A stretch of DNA of 64,000 nucleotides, from assembly GCA_046296415.1 (NCBI GenBank), contig JBKBLN010000001.1, forward strand, positions 1,643,978 through 1,707,977. Direction: 5' to 3'. The notes beneath the pieces were generated by a model. It was not told the origin of the DNA and ran no database searches. It worked only from the letters and a program-made list of their open reading frames with translations. Positions 51,397 through 60,456 of this stretch are shown piece after piece. The DNA is from CAYNRA01 sp046296415 (GTDB taxonomy: Bacteria; Bacteroidota; Bacteroidia; Cytophagales; Spirosomataceae). Position numbers and translations under genes: made by a program. Every line of letters begins with the position of its first letter. Positions within the stretch are counted from its first letter, which is position 1.

Positions 51397-52409
51397 GGGA
51401 TAATGGCTAGTCCATTGGGTTTAAATCCCACCGGAATATGTTGGATGAGTTGTTTTGTTTTTTGATTAAATACAGATACGGAATGTCCTTGTTGATTTAC
51501 GACGAGGACATTTTCCTTGTATTGGCCAATCGCATGTGCATCCGCTTGGGCTTCTATGATGGATTGAGCAATCCATTGCCCCATTTGCTTTTCAAAGATA
51601 TGAACCCGGTTGGTTTTTGGTTGGCAAATCCAAAGTTCGTTATCAATAAAGGCGGTATAGCCAGGAGTAAATGTCAAATCCAGAGCTTCTACCGCTTGAT
51701 TCGTTCGTAAGTCGATGAAGTTAATTGATTTTTGATGTTTGTTTTCCACAATTAACAGGGTATCGTTACCTGGCCAAACACTAGTTGGAAATAAATCTAC
51801 CTTGATCATTTTGGCTTCCTCTTTGGTTTGCACAGGCACTCGTGCCACAAAACTACTTTCGCCTAAATTGACAAATAATTGGTTTGTGGGGGTAATGACA
51901 AGTTCACCTGGATCCGGTCCTAAGTTCGCTCGGTGGAGGAGTTGTGTTTCAGGATAACCATACACCAATAATTCACCATTGTGTGCATGTGTGGCGGTCC
52001 AAATTTCAGTTCCATTGGGAGAAAATACAGCATTGTGATTGGCAAATGGAGTATCCCAAGACGCTAAAATTGCTAAGGTTCGGCTATCAACAATCGCTAT
52101 GCCTCCTTTTAAATCGGTGCCGTGCAAACCTGAATGCCCTTGCGAGAAATCATACGAAGGCATGGCAATCGCCAATTTTTTTTGATCGGGAGAGGTATAA
52201 ATATGGTGGGCGTATCGATCTCCATGATTGGGTAAAAATTGGTTTTTTTCGACTTTCAGTGTATTCAAGTTGATGACACTAATCGAGTTTTCCCCCCCAT
52301 TGATCACATACGCAGCGGGATATGTAATTTCGGGTTCTACCGTTTTTTGTTGAATTCGGCAACTCATGAAAAGAAAAAGGCTCCCAATACTTAGGAAAAA
52401 TAAGCGCAT
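51393..52409 (-). CDS. YncE-like beta-propeller lipoprotein
   Basis: Lipoprotein of 338 residues from MRLFFLSIGSLFLFMSCRIQ (lipobox FMSC). The body is a seven-bladed-type propeller of the YncE/40-residue family: AAYVINGGENSISVINLNTL, IAIVDSRTLAILASWDTPFA, VFSPNGTEIWTATHAHNGEL and VVNQQGHSVSVFNQKTKQLI are successive blade strands. Likely a surface binding protein; ligand unknown. The extended frame to 52430 would run into the fumC terminator, so 52409 is the start. Confidence 0.85.
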   Translation of the reverse strand: MRLFFLSIGSLFLFMSCRIQQKTVEPEITYPAAYVINGGENSISVINLNTLKVEKNQFLPNHGDRYAHHIYTSPDQKKLAIAMPSYDFSQGHSGLHGTDLKGGIAIVDSRTLAILASWDTPFANHNAVFSPNGTEIWTATHAHNGELLVYGYPETQLLHRANLGPDPGELVITPTNQLFVNLGESSFVARVPVQTKEEAKMIKVDLFPTSVWPGNDTLLIVENKHQKSINFIDLRTNQAVEALDLTFTPGYTAFIDNELWICQPKTNRVHIFEKQMGQWIAQSIIEAQADAHAIGQYKENVLVVNQQGHSVSVFNQKTKQLIQHIPVGFKPNGLAIIP

Positions 52410-52410
52410 A

Positions 52411-52446
52411 AAAAAGAGCGTTTGATACAATTCAAACGCTCTTTTT
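52411..52446 (-). terminator. Terminator of fumC
   Basis: Fifteen-bp inverted repeat with core GAGCGTTTGA / TCAAACGCTC and flanking A and T runs, between the fumC stop and the next start; strong. Confidence 0.9.
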
Positions 52447-52462
52447 TAGATTTTGGTGCGAA

Positions 52463-53866
52463 TCAAAGTTTGATTTCTCCCACCATATTTTCAGGTCGGA
52501 CCCAAGCATCAAATTCATCCGCCGTCAAATACCCTAACTGAACTGCTGTTTCCTTGAGGGTTGAGCCGTTTTTATGCGCAGTTTGTGCAATTTCAGCTGC
52601 TTTATAATACCCAATTTTAGTATTCAGTGCGGTTACTAGCATGAGTGAATTGTCTAAATGCTTCTTGATATTTTCTTGGATGGGCTCGATTCCCACGGCA
52701 CACTTGTCATTGAAAGAAACGCAAACATCGCCAATTAAACGGGCAGAGTGAAGGAAATTGTAAATCATCATGGGTTTAAAGACATTCAGCTCAAAATGTC
52801 CATTAGATCCTCCTATGTTGATTGCCACATCATTGCCAAGAACCTGGGCAGCCGCCATTGTCATAGCTTCACATTGGGTTGGATTCACCTTTCCTGGCAT
52901 GATGGAAGAACCTGGCTCATTGTCGGGAATGAAGATTTCACCAATCCCCGAGCGTGGCCCCGAAGAAAGCATTCGGATGTCGTTTCCGATTTTCATTAAA
53001 CTTACCGCAACGGTTTTGAGTGCGCCGTGAGCTTCCACGATTGCGTCATGGGCGGCCAAAGCCTCAAATTTATTCTCGGCAGTTACAAAAGGAAGGCCGG
53101 TTAATTGAGCGATGTACTTGGCCACCGTGACATCATAACCTGCCGGAGTATTGATACCCGTGCCGACGGCTGTTCCACCCAAAGCAAGTTCAGATAGGTG
53201 TGCTAATGAATTTTTGATGGCTTTCAGGCCGTGATTCAATTGAGAAACATATCCAGAGAATTCTTGACCCAGGGTTAATGGAGTCGCATCCATAAAGTGA
53301 GTCCGACCGATTTTTACCACGTGTTTAAAGGCCACAGCCTTTGCTTGTAGGGTATCTCGAAGTTTCTCAATACCAGGGATTGTCGTCTCAATCAAAATCT
53401 TATAGGCTGCAATGTGCATGGCCGTTGGGAAAGTGTCATTTGATGATTGAGACTTGTTGACATCGTCATTTGGATGCAAAAATTTGGATTTATCCAATAA
53501 GTCACCTCCTTGAAGCACATGGCCACGATAGGCGATTACTTCATTGCAGTTCATGTTGGATTGGGTTCCAGATCCTGTTTGCCAAACGACTAATGGAAAT
53601 TGATCATCCAGTTTTCCCTCCAAAATTTCATCGCAAACCTGGCCAATCAATTGGGCTTTATCTTCTGGTAAAACACCTGCCTCGTGATTTGCGAGCGCCG
53701 CCGCTTTTTTTAAGTAGGCAAATGCTCGGATAATCTCCAAAGGCATTTTATTGATATTCTGCGCAATTTTAAAGTTTTCGATGGAGCGCTGTGTTTGTGC
53801 ACCCCAATACACATCAGCAGGAACTTGAACTTCCCCCATGGTGTCTTTTTCGATCCGGTATGACAT
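52463..53866 (-). CDS. fumC: Class II fumarate hydratase
   Basis: Fumarase C, 467 residues, interconverting fumarate and malate in the TCA cycle. The family signature GSSIMPGKVNPTQCEA is intact, with QTGSGTQSNMNCNEV and the HPNDDVNKSQSSNDTFPTA substrate region. It is free of iron-sulfur clusters. Start MSYRIEKDTMGEVQVPAD is canonical. Single gene. Confidence 0.97.
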   Translation of the reverse strand: MSYRIEKDTMGEVQVPADVYWGAQTQRSIENFKIAQNINKMPLEIIRAFAYLKKAAALANHEAGVLPEDKAQLIGQVCDEILEGKLDDQFPLVVWQTGSGTQSNMNCNEVIAYRGHVLQGGDLLDKSKFLHPNDDVNKSQSSNDTFPTAMHIAAYKILIETTIPGIEKLRDTLQAKAVAFKHVVKIGRTHFMDATPLTLGQEFSGYVSQLNHGLKAIKNSLAHLSELALGGTAVGTGINTPAGYDVTVAKYIAQLTGLPFVTAENKFEALAAHDAIVEAHGALKTVAVSLMKIGNDIRMLSSGPRSGIGEIFIPDNEPGSSIMPGKVNPTQCEAMTMAAAQVLGNDVAINIGGSNGHFELNVFKPMMIYNFLHSARLIGDVCVSFNDKCAVGIEPIQENIKKHLDNSLMLVTALNTKIGYYKAAEIAQTAHKNGSTLKETAVQLGYLTADEFDAWVRPENMVGEIKL

Positions 53867-53937
53867 GAACGATGAACGATTTAATGGTTTCCTAATTGAA
53901 GGACAAAGTAACGGGTGGAATTGTATTAATTCAAGAA

Positions 53938-54549
53938 TTATCGGGTATTATTTTTCAAATACAGCATGATATCTTCTTTTGAAAGCCTTCGAATCTCACC
54001 GGATTGCCATCCTGAGGCAGAATTGGCTAAGTAGTTTCCGCGAATTAACCTCAAGGTTGGAAATCCTACCGCTGCGGTCATTCGTCGAACTTGTCGATTT
54101 TTTCCCTCCCGAAGAGTTAATTGAATCCATGAGGTTGGAATTGTGGCCCGATACCGAATGGGTGGATTCCGTTCGGGTACCTGAGGTTCTTCCATTTTGA
54201 CTGCCCGGGCAGGTAAGGTTACATGATCTTTGCCTTTAATTCGAATCACCACACCAGTTTGTAGCTGATGCAAGGCCTCGGCTGTTATTTCTCCCTCAAC
54301 TTGTACCCAATACGTTTTTTGATGTTCAAATTGGGGTGTCAAAAGACGATGTTTTAAGGAATTATCATTGGTTAGTAAGAGGAGGCCCTCACTGTCGGCA
54401 TCTAATCGCCCAACGGGATAAACATCTTTGGGGAAATCAAAGCCAAGATCTCCTAAAGTTGCATGATCTCCTTCAGGGGTGAATTGTGACAACATCCCAA
54501 AGGGTTTGTAGAGTAAAAAATAGAAATACACGAGCCTAGGTAGTTTCAA
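53938..54549 (-). CDS. RsuA/RluE-type pseudouridine synthase
   Basis: rRNA pseudouridine synthase of 203 residues without an S4 domain. The catalytic motif is GRLDADSEGLLLLTND with Asp50, preceded by YFLLYKPFGMLSQFT and followed by KTYWVQVEGEI and EGKNRQVRRMTAAVGFPTLRL. The lack of S4 and the size fit RluE (23S rRNA position 2457) better than RsuA, but the target is inferred. A -7 element TACCTTTG (minus strand 54566-54559) lies just upstream. 54550-54705 holds nothing else that I can see. Confidence 0.9.
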   Translation of the reverse strand: MKLPRLVYFYFLLYKPFGMLSQFTPEGDHATLGDLGFDFPKDVYPVGRLDADSEGLLLLTNDNSLKHRLLTPQFEHQKTYWVQVEGEITAEALHQLQTGVVIRIKGKDHVTLPARAVKMEEPQVPERNPPIRYRATIPTSWIQLTLREGKNRQVRRMTAAVGFPTLRLIRGNYLANSASGWQSGEIRRLSKEDIMLYLKNNTR

Positions 54550-54705
54550 AGTACGTTACAAAGGTATCTCCCCACTTTGATTTTACTTGTTAATTTTTAT
54601 ACTAATTAAAGAAAAGCACCCAGTATCCCACTCGTTGCCAAGATTAATTTGGGTTATCTGGCTCTTTTTTGTCATACTTCGGTAAATTCTAAAGAGAATT
54701 TTTCT

Positions 54706-55209
54706 TCAGATTACTAAATTACTCCCCAAGTCTTGTGTAGCTTGACAAGTAGGAGAATGTTGAACCGGAAAATTGACCGATCGTGCTATAAAACATAAGG
54801 AATGGGCTTGTTGATGAATCTTGAGGGCAAGGTCGATCATATGGCTCTCCAATACTTGAACTTTTGGATGGAGAATAACAGATTGAAACTGCCCTCCACC
54901 ATCGGAGGTTTCCGCCATATAACCTATGGGGGTGTCCTCGTATTGCTCAATCACAACTCCGGCCTGGGCGCAAAGATGCAAATACCAAAGCATGTGGCAG
55001 GAGGACAAGGAGGCTACCAGTAATTCCTCCGGGTTATATCGAGTGGGATCGCCCCGAAAGGCAGGGTCGGAGGAGCCCAACAGGGTCGGTTTTCCAACGC
55101 TGCTAATTTGGTGATTGCGAGAGTACTCTTGGTAGGTTGAGGTACCTTTACCTAAATTTCCTGTCCAAGTGAGTTGGACTTGATAGGAATGAATTTTTGA
55201 CGAAGGCAT
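54706..55209 (-). CDS. OsmC family peroxidase-like protein
   Basis: OsmC/Ohr-type protein of 167 residues from MPSSKIHSYQVQLTWTGNLG. The two catalytic cysteines are present: Cys71 in ASLSSCHMLWYL and Cys139 in AHSLCFIARSVNFPV. It probably reduces organic hydroperoxides in the cytoplasm; sequence details such as PTLLGSSDPAFRGDPTRYNP resemble the YkgD-like OsmC subgroup. Nine codons upstream in frame (to 55236) look non-conserved. Confidence 0.92.
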   Translation of the reverse strand: MPSSKIHSYQVQLTWTGNLGKGTSTYQEYSRNHQISSVGKPTLLGSSDPAFRGDPTRYNPEELLVASLSSCHMLWYLHLCAQAGVVIEQYEDTPIGYMAETSDGGGQFQSVILHPKVQVLESHMIDLALKIHQQAHSLCFIARSVNFPVQHSPTCQATQDLGSNLVI

Positions 55210-55323
55210 TTGGTAAATTAATTGTATCCTGAGCAAATCTAATGAATCTAATCTGGTTAATATTGATTCTTTCCATTCTGGTCGGTAGGACTAGGATAAC
55301 GTTACTTAATGCGTGTACTTAAT

Positions 55324-56874
55324 TCACTTTTTTAGTAAGTCGACATATTGCGTATCAGAGAGACTAACTCGACTGTCCTTAAGTATAATTTGGTCTTTCT
55401 TGGGTTCTGGTAAATTAATTTTCTCCAAGATTGCGTTGGTCACATCCTCCAAAACAAACGCAGGCCGAAAATCTGGGTTATCGAGAGTTAAGGTTATATT
55501 TTTCACAGAAATACCGGTGACATGTCGGATATAAAATCCCCAGGAAGGTAATTCTCCAAACATGGAAAATTCTGGATAATCTTTGATTTTTTCAGGTACC
55601 CGATGGAGTTGTGAAATGGGAATGTAGGCCATACCTTTGGATGCTCGACCTGGATACCGAATTTCGATGTTTTCCAAAGATACATTTTCAATTGGAAAGT
55701 TAGGAATTCCGGTGATCGGGGAGGGAATCGGATTGTGAAAGAAGGGAAGAGCCGGACCGCGCATATCGTATAATTCATCTGGGCGACCAAATGGAACTTG
55801 AACCTTCATTTTTTGAATTCGAATGTTGCGTACATAACCTGGTTTTTCGCCCGAACGGTGCCCTAGGCGAATAAAAAGTGCGTTTCCCGTGTTTTCAGCC
55901 AAAATATTGGAAACCTGAATATTTTCGATAAATCCTCCATCTACCGACTCAATAGCGATGGCAGATCGGTAGGTATCCCGTACGAGGATTTGATCAATTT
56001 GGACATTTTTAAATCCACCCACCGAGGCCGTTCCAAATTTGATGGCACTGGCACTGGAACGAATCGAACAATGCGCGATGTAGATTTGGTCGTTGAAGTG
56101 CCCCGGGTAGTATGATTTTAAGCAGATTCCATCATCGGCGGTATTGACTTGACAATGGGTTATTTTGACATGGCGGCAATCGGTAATGTCCATTCCGTCG
56201 TTATTCCAATAGGCTCTGCTTTCGACGTTGAGTCGATCTAAAATCACATGTTCGCATAATTCATAAGTCTGAACCCAACAAGCGGAGTTGAGTAGGGTAA
56301 TTCCTGAGATCTCAATGTGAGAACATTCTGAAAAGTGAATGAGTTTGGGCCGGGAGGTCTCACTTGGGCGGTTATTGACTATATCATAGGCAGGATCCTT
56401 GCGAAGCCCGCTATGATGTAAACTATCAATGGTTAATGCCAATTCACGTCCTTGTCCATTAATAGTCCCCGAGCCTGTAATAGCCATGTTGGTCGATCGA
56501 TTGGCTAAAATTAGGGCTAATTTTGAGTTATCATCCGTTTTTGGAGAAATAGGTCCGTCGGCGATATCCAACTTTTGATAATCCTCCGGGTGAGTACTGC
56601 CCAAAAGTACCGCCCCTTTTTCCAGATGCAATGTTACGTTGGATTTTAATTGAATACTGCCCGTTAAATAGTTTCCTGATGAGAAAACCAGGGTTCCGCC
56701 ACCCTTTTGTGAAAGCTCATCTATTGCCTTTTGGATGGAGCGTGTATTGAGTGTCCTGCCGTCAGACACAGCTCCGTAGATTTCAGCTTTCACTTTTTTC
56801 ACGGATTGGGTATATCCTACAGTACTGTACAAGAGTAAAATACTCCATAAAACGAGGGAAATAGATTTAGCCAT
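55324..56874 (-). CDS. Glycoside hydrolase family 28 protein
   Basis: Exported enzyme of 516 residues, signal peptide MAKSISLVLWSILLLYSTVGYTQ. It is a right-handed beta-helix of the polygalacturonase family: catalytic Asp regions in YWNNDGMDITDCRHVKITHC and NTADDGICLKSYY, and later ASAIKFGTASVGGFKNVQID. The N terminus (YGAVSDGRTLNTRSIQKAID) and TLVFSSGNYLTGSIQLKSNV are typical. It likely cleaves galacturonan or related pectic sugars outside the cell. It is separate from the inositol operon, 170 bases downstream of iolG, beyond a terminator. 56875-57048 otherwise shows nothing. Confidence 0.9.
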   Translation of the reverse strand: MAKSISLVLWSILLLYSTVGYTQSVKKVKAEIYGAVSDGRTLNTRSIQKAIDELSQKGGGTLVFSSGNYLTGSIQLKSNVTLHLEKGAVLLGSTHPEDYQKLDIADGPISPKTDDNSKLALILANRSTNMAITGSGTINGQGRELALTIDSLHHSGLRKDPAYDIVNNRPSETSRPKLIHFSECSHIEISGITLLNSACWVQTYELCEHVILDRLNVESRAYWNNDGMDITDCRHVKITHCQVNTADDGICLKSYYPGHFNDQIYIAHCSIRSSASAIKFGTASVGGFKNVQIDQILVRDTYRSAIAIESVDGGFIENIQVSNILAENTGNALFIRLGHRSGEKPGYVRNIRIQKMKVQVPFGRPDELYDMRGPALPFFHNPIPSPITGIPNFPIENVSLENIEIRYPGRASKGMAYIPISQLHRVPEKIKDYPEFSMFGELPSWGFYIRHVTGISVKNITLTLDNPDFRPAFVLEDVTNAILEKINLPEPKKDQIILKDSRVSLSDTQYVDLLKK

Positions 56875-56994
56875 GGTTATTTTTCAAATGAAAGAAGGAC
56901 AGTATTCGAGATTTTTTCTAATTTGGATAGCATGACAATTCAAATCAAAATTTGGATTGGTGCGGACGATTCAATTTTCTTATTTGAAATTGAA

Positions 56995-57023
56995 ATCCCG
57001 AACCAGAAAATCTGATCCGGGAT
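56995..57023 (-). terminator. Terminator of the inositol operon
   Basis: Thirteen-bp hairpin with two G-U pairs and a 3-base loop, core ATCCCGGATCAGA on the minus strand, about 25 bases after the iolG stop. The following sequence is only moderately T-rich. Confidence 0.55.
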
Positions 57024-57048
57024 CTAGGGTATCAAATCAATTAATTAA

Positions 57049-58068
57049 TTAAAGGCTTATTTCAGCAGAAAACTCGGCCTCTATCTCGGAAACGAGAACG
57101 GGTCGGTTTTCCTCGACCGATTTCTGAGCGGCTAAAGCCATGATAGTTGCCTTGAGTGCGTCATGACCGCTAACAGGTATCGGTGTGTCACGGAGGAGGG
57201 CGTCCACAAATTGGCTCATTTCCGTGAAATAAGATTCCATATACCTTTCTAGGAAAAAGTGTAGTGGGAGAGCGGACTGAATGCCCCTTTCGGTAGCGAG
57301 GGTATGGGTGTCGGGTACATTATTGCCAACTTGCACCATACCTTTGGATCCGAAAGCTTCCACCCGTTGGTCGTAGCCGTAAACGGCCTTTCGGCTATTG
57401 TCGATGACCGCCATGGAATCATCCTCAAATTTTATGGTGATCACTGCGGTATCAATATCACCAACTGCCTTGATTTCATCGCTTACGAAAACAGCAGCAG
57501 AGGCGTAAACTTCTTTCACCTCCTTATTCATGAGGTAACGCACCATGTCAAAATCATGAATGGTCATATCCATAAACATACCTCCAGATTCTTTTAAATA
57601 ACTTACTGGGGGTGGTCCTGGGTCACGGGATGTGACTTTTAACACCTGAGTGTTTCCGATTTCACCTGAATCAATAATATGTTTGACTTTAAGGAAATTT
57701 GCATCAAAACGACGATTAAATCCTAACATAAGTTTGATTCCGCGCTCTTGAACTAAACGAAGTGTGTGAACAATTCGCTCCAAGGAAAGGTCCATGGGTT
57801 TTTCACAAAAAACATGTTTCCCAACTAGGGCACACTGTTCGATGTAGTGGGCGTGGCTATCGGTAGGAGAACAGATGATTACGGCATCGATTTCGGGATG
57901 TGCAATGATCTCTTCAGCCGTTCCGACCGCGACAGGAAGTTGGGTGAGATCTGCGATGGGGTCGGCGACCATGACGATTTCCACCCCTTTGATTCGTTGT
58001 TGAATGTTGGCAAAATGAATTTTTCCGATTCGTCCAAATCCAAGCAAACCTAATTTTATGGTGTTCAT
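57049..58068 (-). CDS. iolG: Inositol 2-dehydrogenase
   Basis: NAD-dependent oxidoreductase of the Gfo/Idh/MocA family, 339 residues, taking myo-inositol to scyllo-inosose. From MNTIKLGLLGFGRIGKIHFA the Rossmann motif GFGRIG is at the N terminus, with CEKPMDL for the conserved Lys and Pro and GGMFMDMTIHDFDMVRYL holding the substrate-binding Asp and His. The longer frame to 58161 is rejected because iolE ends at the same ATGA (58065-58068). Confidence 0.92.
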   Translation of the reverse strand: MNTIKLGLLGFGRIGKIHFANIQQRIKGVEIVMVADPIADLTQLPVAVGTAEEIIAHPEIDAVIICSPTDSHAHYIEQCALVGKHVFCEKPMDLSLERIVHTLRLVQERGIKLMLGFNRRFDANFLKVKHIIDSGEIGNTQVLKVTSRDPGPPPVSYLKESGGMFMDMTIHDFDMVRYLMNKEVKEVYASAAVFVSDEIKAVGDIDTAVITIKFEDDSMAVIDNSRKAVYGYDQRVEAFGSKGMVQVGNNVPDTHTLATERGIQSALPLHFFLERYMESYFTEMSQFVDALLRDTPIPVSGHDALKATIMALAAQKSVEENRPVLVSEIEAEFSAEISL

Positions 58069-58967
58069 AGGTGTAATGTTTTCAGATAATTTCGATTGTT
58101 TATAGCACAGGATAGCGGACTTCCCATGCCGGGTAATACATCTTGTTCGACCACGATCCATCCCGAGTAGGCTGTTTCCTCCAAATGGGTCTTTACAGCG
58201 TCAAAGTCCACCGAGCCTTTTCCTAGTTCACAAAATACACCATTTTGTACGGATGTAAAGTAATCCCATTGATTTTCAGCGGCTTTATTTCCAACTGCTG
58301 CATCAAAATCTTTGAAATGCACGTGCCAGATCCGATCTCTCCACTTGGTTAAGCCTGTGAGTGGGTCTCCTCCACCAAAGGCATAATGACCTGTATCGAA
58401 ACATAAGCCTACCAAATCTGGGGAGGTTCGATTCATAAGCTCCGTTAATTCGGAGGGAGTTTCGACGTAGCCTCCGCAGTGATGGTGGAAAACGCACCGC
58501 ATACTATACCGATCCTTGACCGCTTGAGCGACACGTGTTACTCCTTCTGCAAAAATAGCCCATTGGTAGTCTGTTAGTCCCATGGAATGCTCAACTCGGC
58601 CAGCGTGCAAAGTTCTCAAGGGAACGCTGCCATTTTCGTCAGCTAGAACAATAAAAGCATGCGGATAGCCGGCATCGTACATCAATCCAGCCACCCGAAG
58701 GGCGGCCTCCACACCATCTTGATGTTTGGAAGGATCTGCAAATGCTACTGGTACAAAAGCACCTAATAAATCCAAGGATTCTTTTTGCAGTGCAGCTTGA
58801 AGCTGTGCAGGATCAGTAGGCATAAATCCCCAATCACCCAATTCGGTACCTTGATACCCAGCCTGTGCCATTTCCTGCAAGACTTGTAGATAGCCGGGCG
58901 AGGATCCATCTAAGTCAAATTCGAGAGCACCCCACGAGCAGGGGGCATTGGCAATGTGTACATTCAT
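58065..58967 (-). CDS. iolE: Myo-inosose-2 dehydratase (IolE-like)
   Basis: TIM-barrel sugar-phosphate isomerase-like enzyme, 300 residues, dehydrating scyllo-inosose to the 1,2-dione. The start MNVHIANAPCSWGALEFDLD is typical of IolE. Metal ligands appear in CVFHHHCGGYVETPSELTEL, LCFDTGHYAFGGG and IWHVHFKDFD, with a Glu in WIVVEQDVLPG near the end. It starts four bases after the aldehyde dehydrogenase stop and overlaps iolG by ATGA. Confidence 0.9.
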   Translation of the reverse strand: MNVHIANAPCSWGALEFDLDGSSPGYLQVLQEMAQAGYQGTELGDWGFMPTDPAQLQAALQKESLDLLGAFVPVAFADPSKHQDGVEAALRVAGLMYDAGYPHAFIVLADENGSVPLRTLHAGRVEHSMGLTDYQWAIFAEGVTRVAQAVKDRYSMRCVFHHHCGGYVETPSELTELMNRTSPDLVGLCFDTGHYAFGGGDPLTGLTKWRDRIWHVHFKDFDAAVGNKAAENQWDYFTSVQNGVFCELGKGSVDFDAVKTHLEETAYSGWIVVEQDVLPGMGSPLSCAINNRNYLKTLHL

Positions 58968-58971
58968 CGTC

Positions 58972-60447
58972 TTAAAATTTACGAGACCATTCTTTAGGCC
59001 AACGTTCGACGACGACCTTAGTCTGGGTGAAAAATTCGATTGCGTGTCGACCTTGGCCATGAAGATCTCCAAAAAAACTATCATTCCATCCACTAAACGG
59101 AAACTGTGCCATAGGGGCGGCAACACCTATGTTGATTCCAATATTTCCGGCATTGGCCTCTGAGCGGAATTTTCGAGCATGGGCTCCATTGGTTGTAAAT
59201 AAACACGCCATATTTCCGTATCGATTGGTATTAATAAAGGAAATAGCCTCCTCGATGGTAGGTAATGATACCAGGCTCATAACAGGACCAAAGATTTCAG
59301 TTTTGATCAACTCCCCGGTTAAAGGTACTCCCTCAAGAATGGTTGGTTGAAGGAAATTTCCAGCTTCATAGCCTGAAATTTTCGCATTTCGTCCATCCAA
59401 TAGCACGTTAGCTCCTTCTTGAATCCCCAAGTTGATCAATGATTCGATACGTTCTTTACTAGCTTGGGTGATGACAGGACCCATATCGGTTTGGGAATCC
59501 CAACCATATCCAGTAACTCGTGATTTGGCACCTTCATACAAGGCCTCTTTGATTTGCCCTTGGTGGTCGCCAACTGTAATGATCGTGGAGGCGGCTAAAC
59601 ACCGCTGCCCTGCACAGCCGTAAACGCTGTCGTTGATGACTTTGGCTGAGGTTTCGAGGTCGGCATCTGGCAAAATAACCACTGGATTTTTGGCTCCACC
59701 TTGAGCTTGTACCCGCTTACCGTTGGAAGCACCCCGTGCGTAAATGTAGCGAGCGACCGCTGTTGAACCTACAAAACTAATGGCTTTTACGGTTGGGTGA
59801 TCTAAAATGGCATCGACGGTTTCTTTTCCACCATGAACCAAATTAACCACACCTTCGGGTAAATTCAATTGGTCGATCAAACCCATAACCTTCTGCATGG
59901 TCATAGGTACTTTTTCGGATGGTTTAAGAATAAATGTATTTCCACACGCGATTGCATAGGGAAGAAACCAAAAAGGGATCATGCCCGGAAAATTAAAAGG
60001 GGCAATACAAGCCACTACACCCAAAGCTTGTCGTATAACAAATTCATCCACACCGCGGGCAATATTTTCGGAAAACTCGCTCTGAATCAGTAAAGGAGTA
60101 GCGCAGGCGGCCTCGACATTCTCAATGGCTCGTTGCAATTCACCTAAACTTTCTGCTTTTGTTTTCCCTGATTCATTGGTAATGGTTAAGGCCAAATCTT
60201 CTAAATTATCCTCCAACAAGGTTTTAAGCTTATACAAAGGCTGGACCCTTTGCATAACGGGAGTTTGTGACCATTCAAAAAAAGCTTTTTGAGCCATTTG
60301 AACTGCACTTTCAACATCTTTCACCGTGTTGGCACCCATCGGAACTTGGGCAATAACCGCCTGCGTAGCAGGATTTAGCACAGGAGCACTGGCTGCTTCG
60401 TGGCTCTCTGTCCATTTTCCGTTGATATAATTTTTTAATGTATCCAT
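58972..60447 (-). CDS. mmsA: Methylmalonate-semialdehyde dehydrogenase (acylating)
   Basis: CoA-acylating aldehyde dehydrogenase of 491 residues. The catalytic Cys is in YGCAGQRCLAASTII, with NAD motifs IAPFNFPGMIPFWFLPYAIA, KPSEKVPM and SFVGSTAVARYIY. In this operon it is expected to oxidise malonate semialdehyde to acetyl-CoA, the last step of inositol breakdown (IolA role). It lies between the symporter (9-base gap) and iolE (4-base gap). Confidence 0.93.
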   Translation of the reverse strand: MDTLKNYINGKWTESHEAASAPVLNPATQAVIAQVPMGANTVKDVESAVQMAQKAFFEWSQTPVMQRVQPLYKLKTLLEDNLEDLALTITNESGKTKAESLGELQRAIENVEAACATPLLIQSEFSENIARGVDEFVIRQALGVVACIAPFNFPGMIPFWFLPYAIACGNTFILKPSEKVPMTMQKVMGLIDQLNLPEGVVNLVHGGKETVDAILDHPTVKAISFVGSTAVARYIYARGASNGKRVQAQGGAKNPVVILPDADLETSAKVINDSVYGCAGQRCLAASTIITVGDHQGQIKEALYEGAKSRVTGYGWDSQTDMGPVITQASKERIESLINLGIQEGANVLLDGRNAKISGYEAGNFLQPTILEGVPLTGELIKTEIFGPVMSLVSLPTIEEAISFINTNRYGNMACLFTTNGAHARKFRSEANAGNIGINIGVAAPMAQFPFSGWNDSFFGDLHGQGRHAIEFFTQTKVVVERWPKEWSRKF

Positions 60448-60456
60448 AGAACTTAA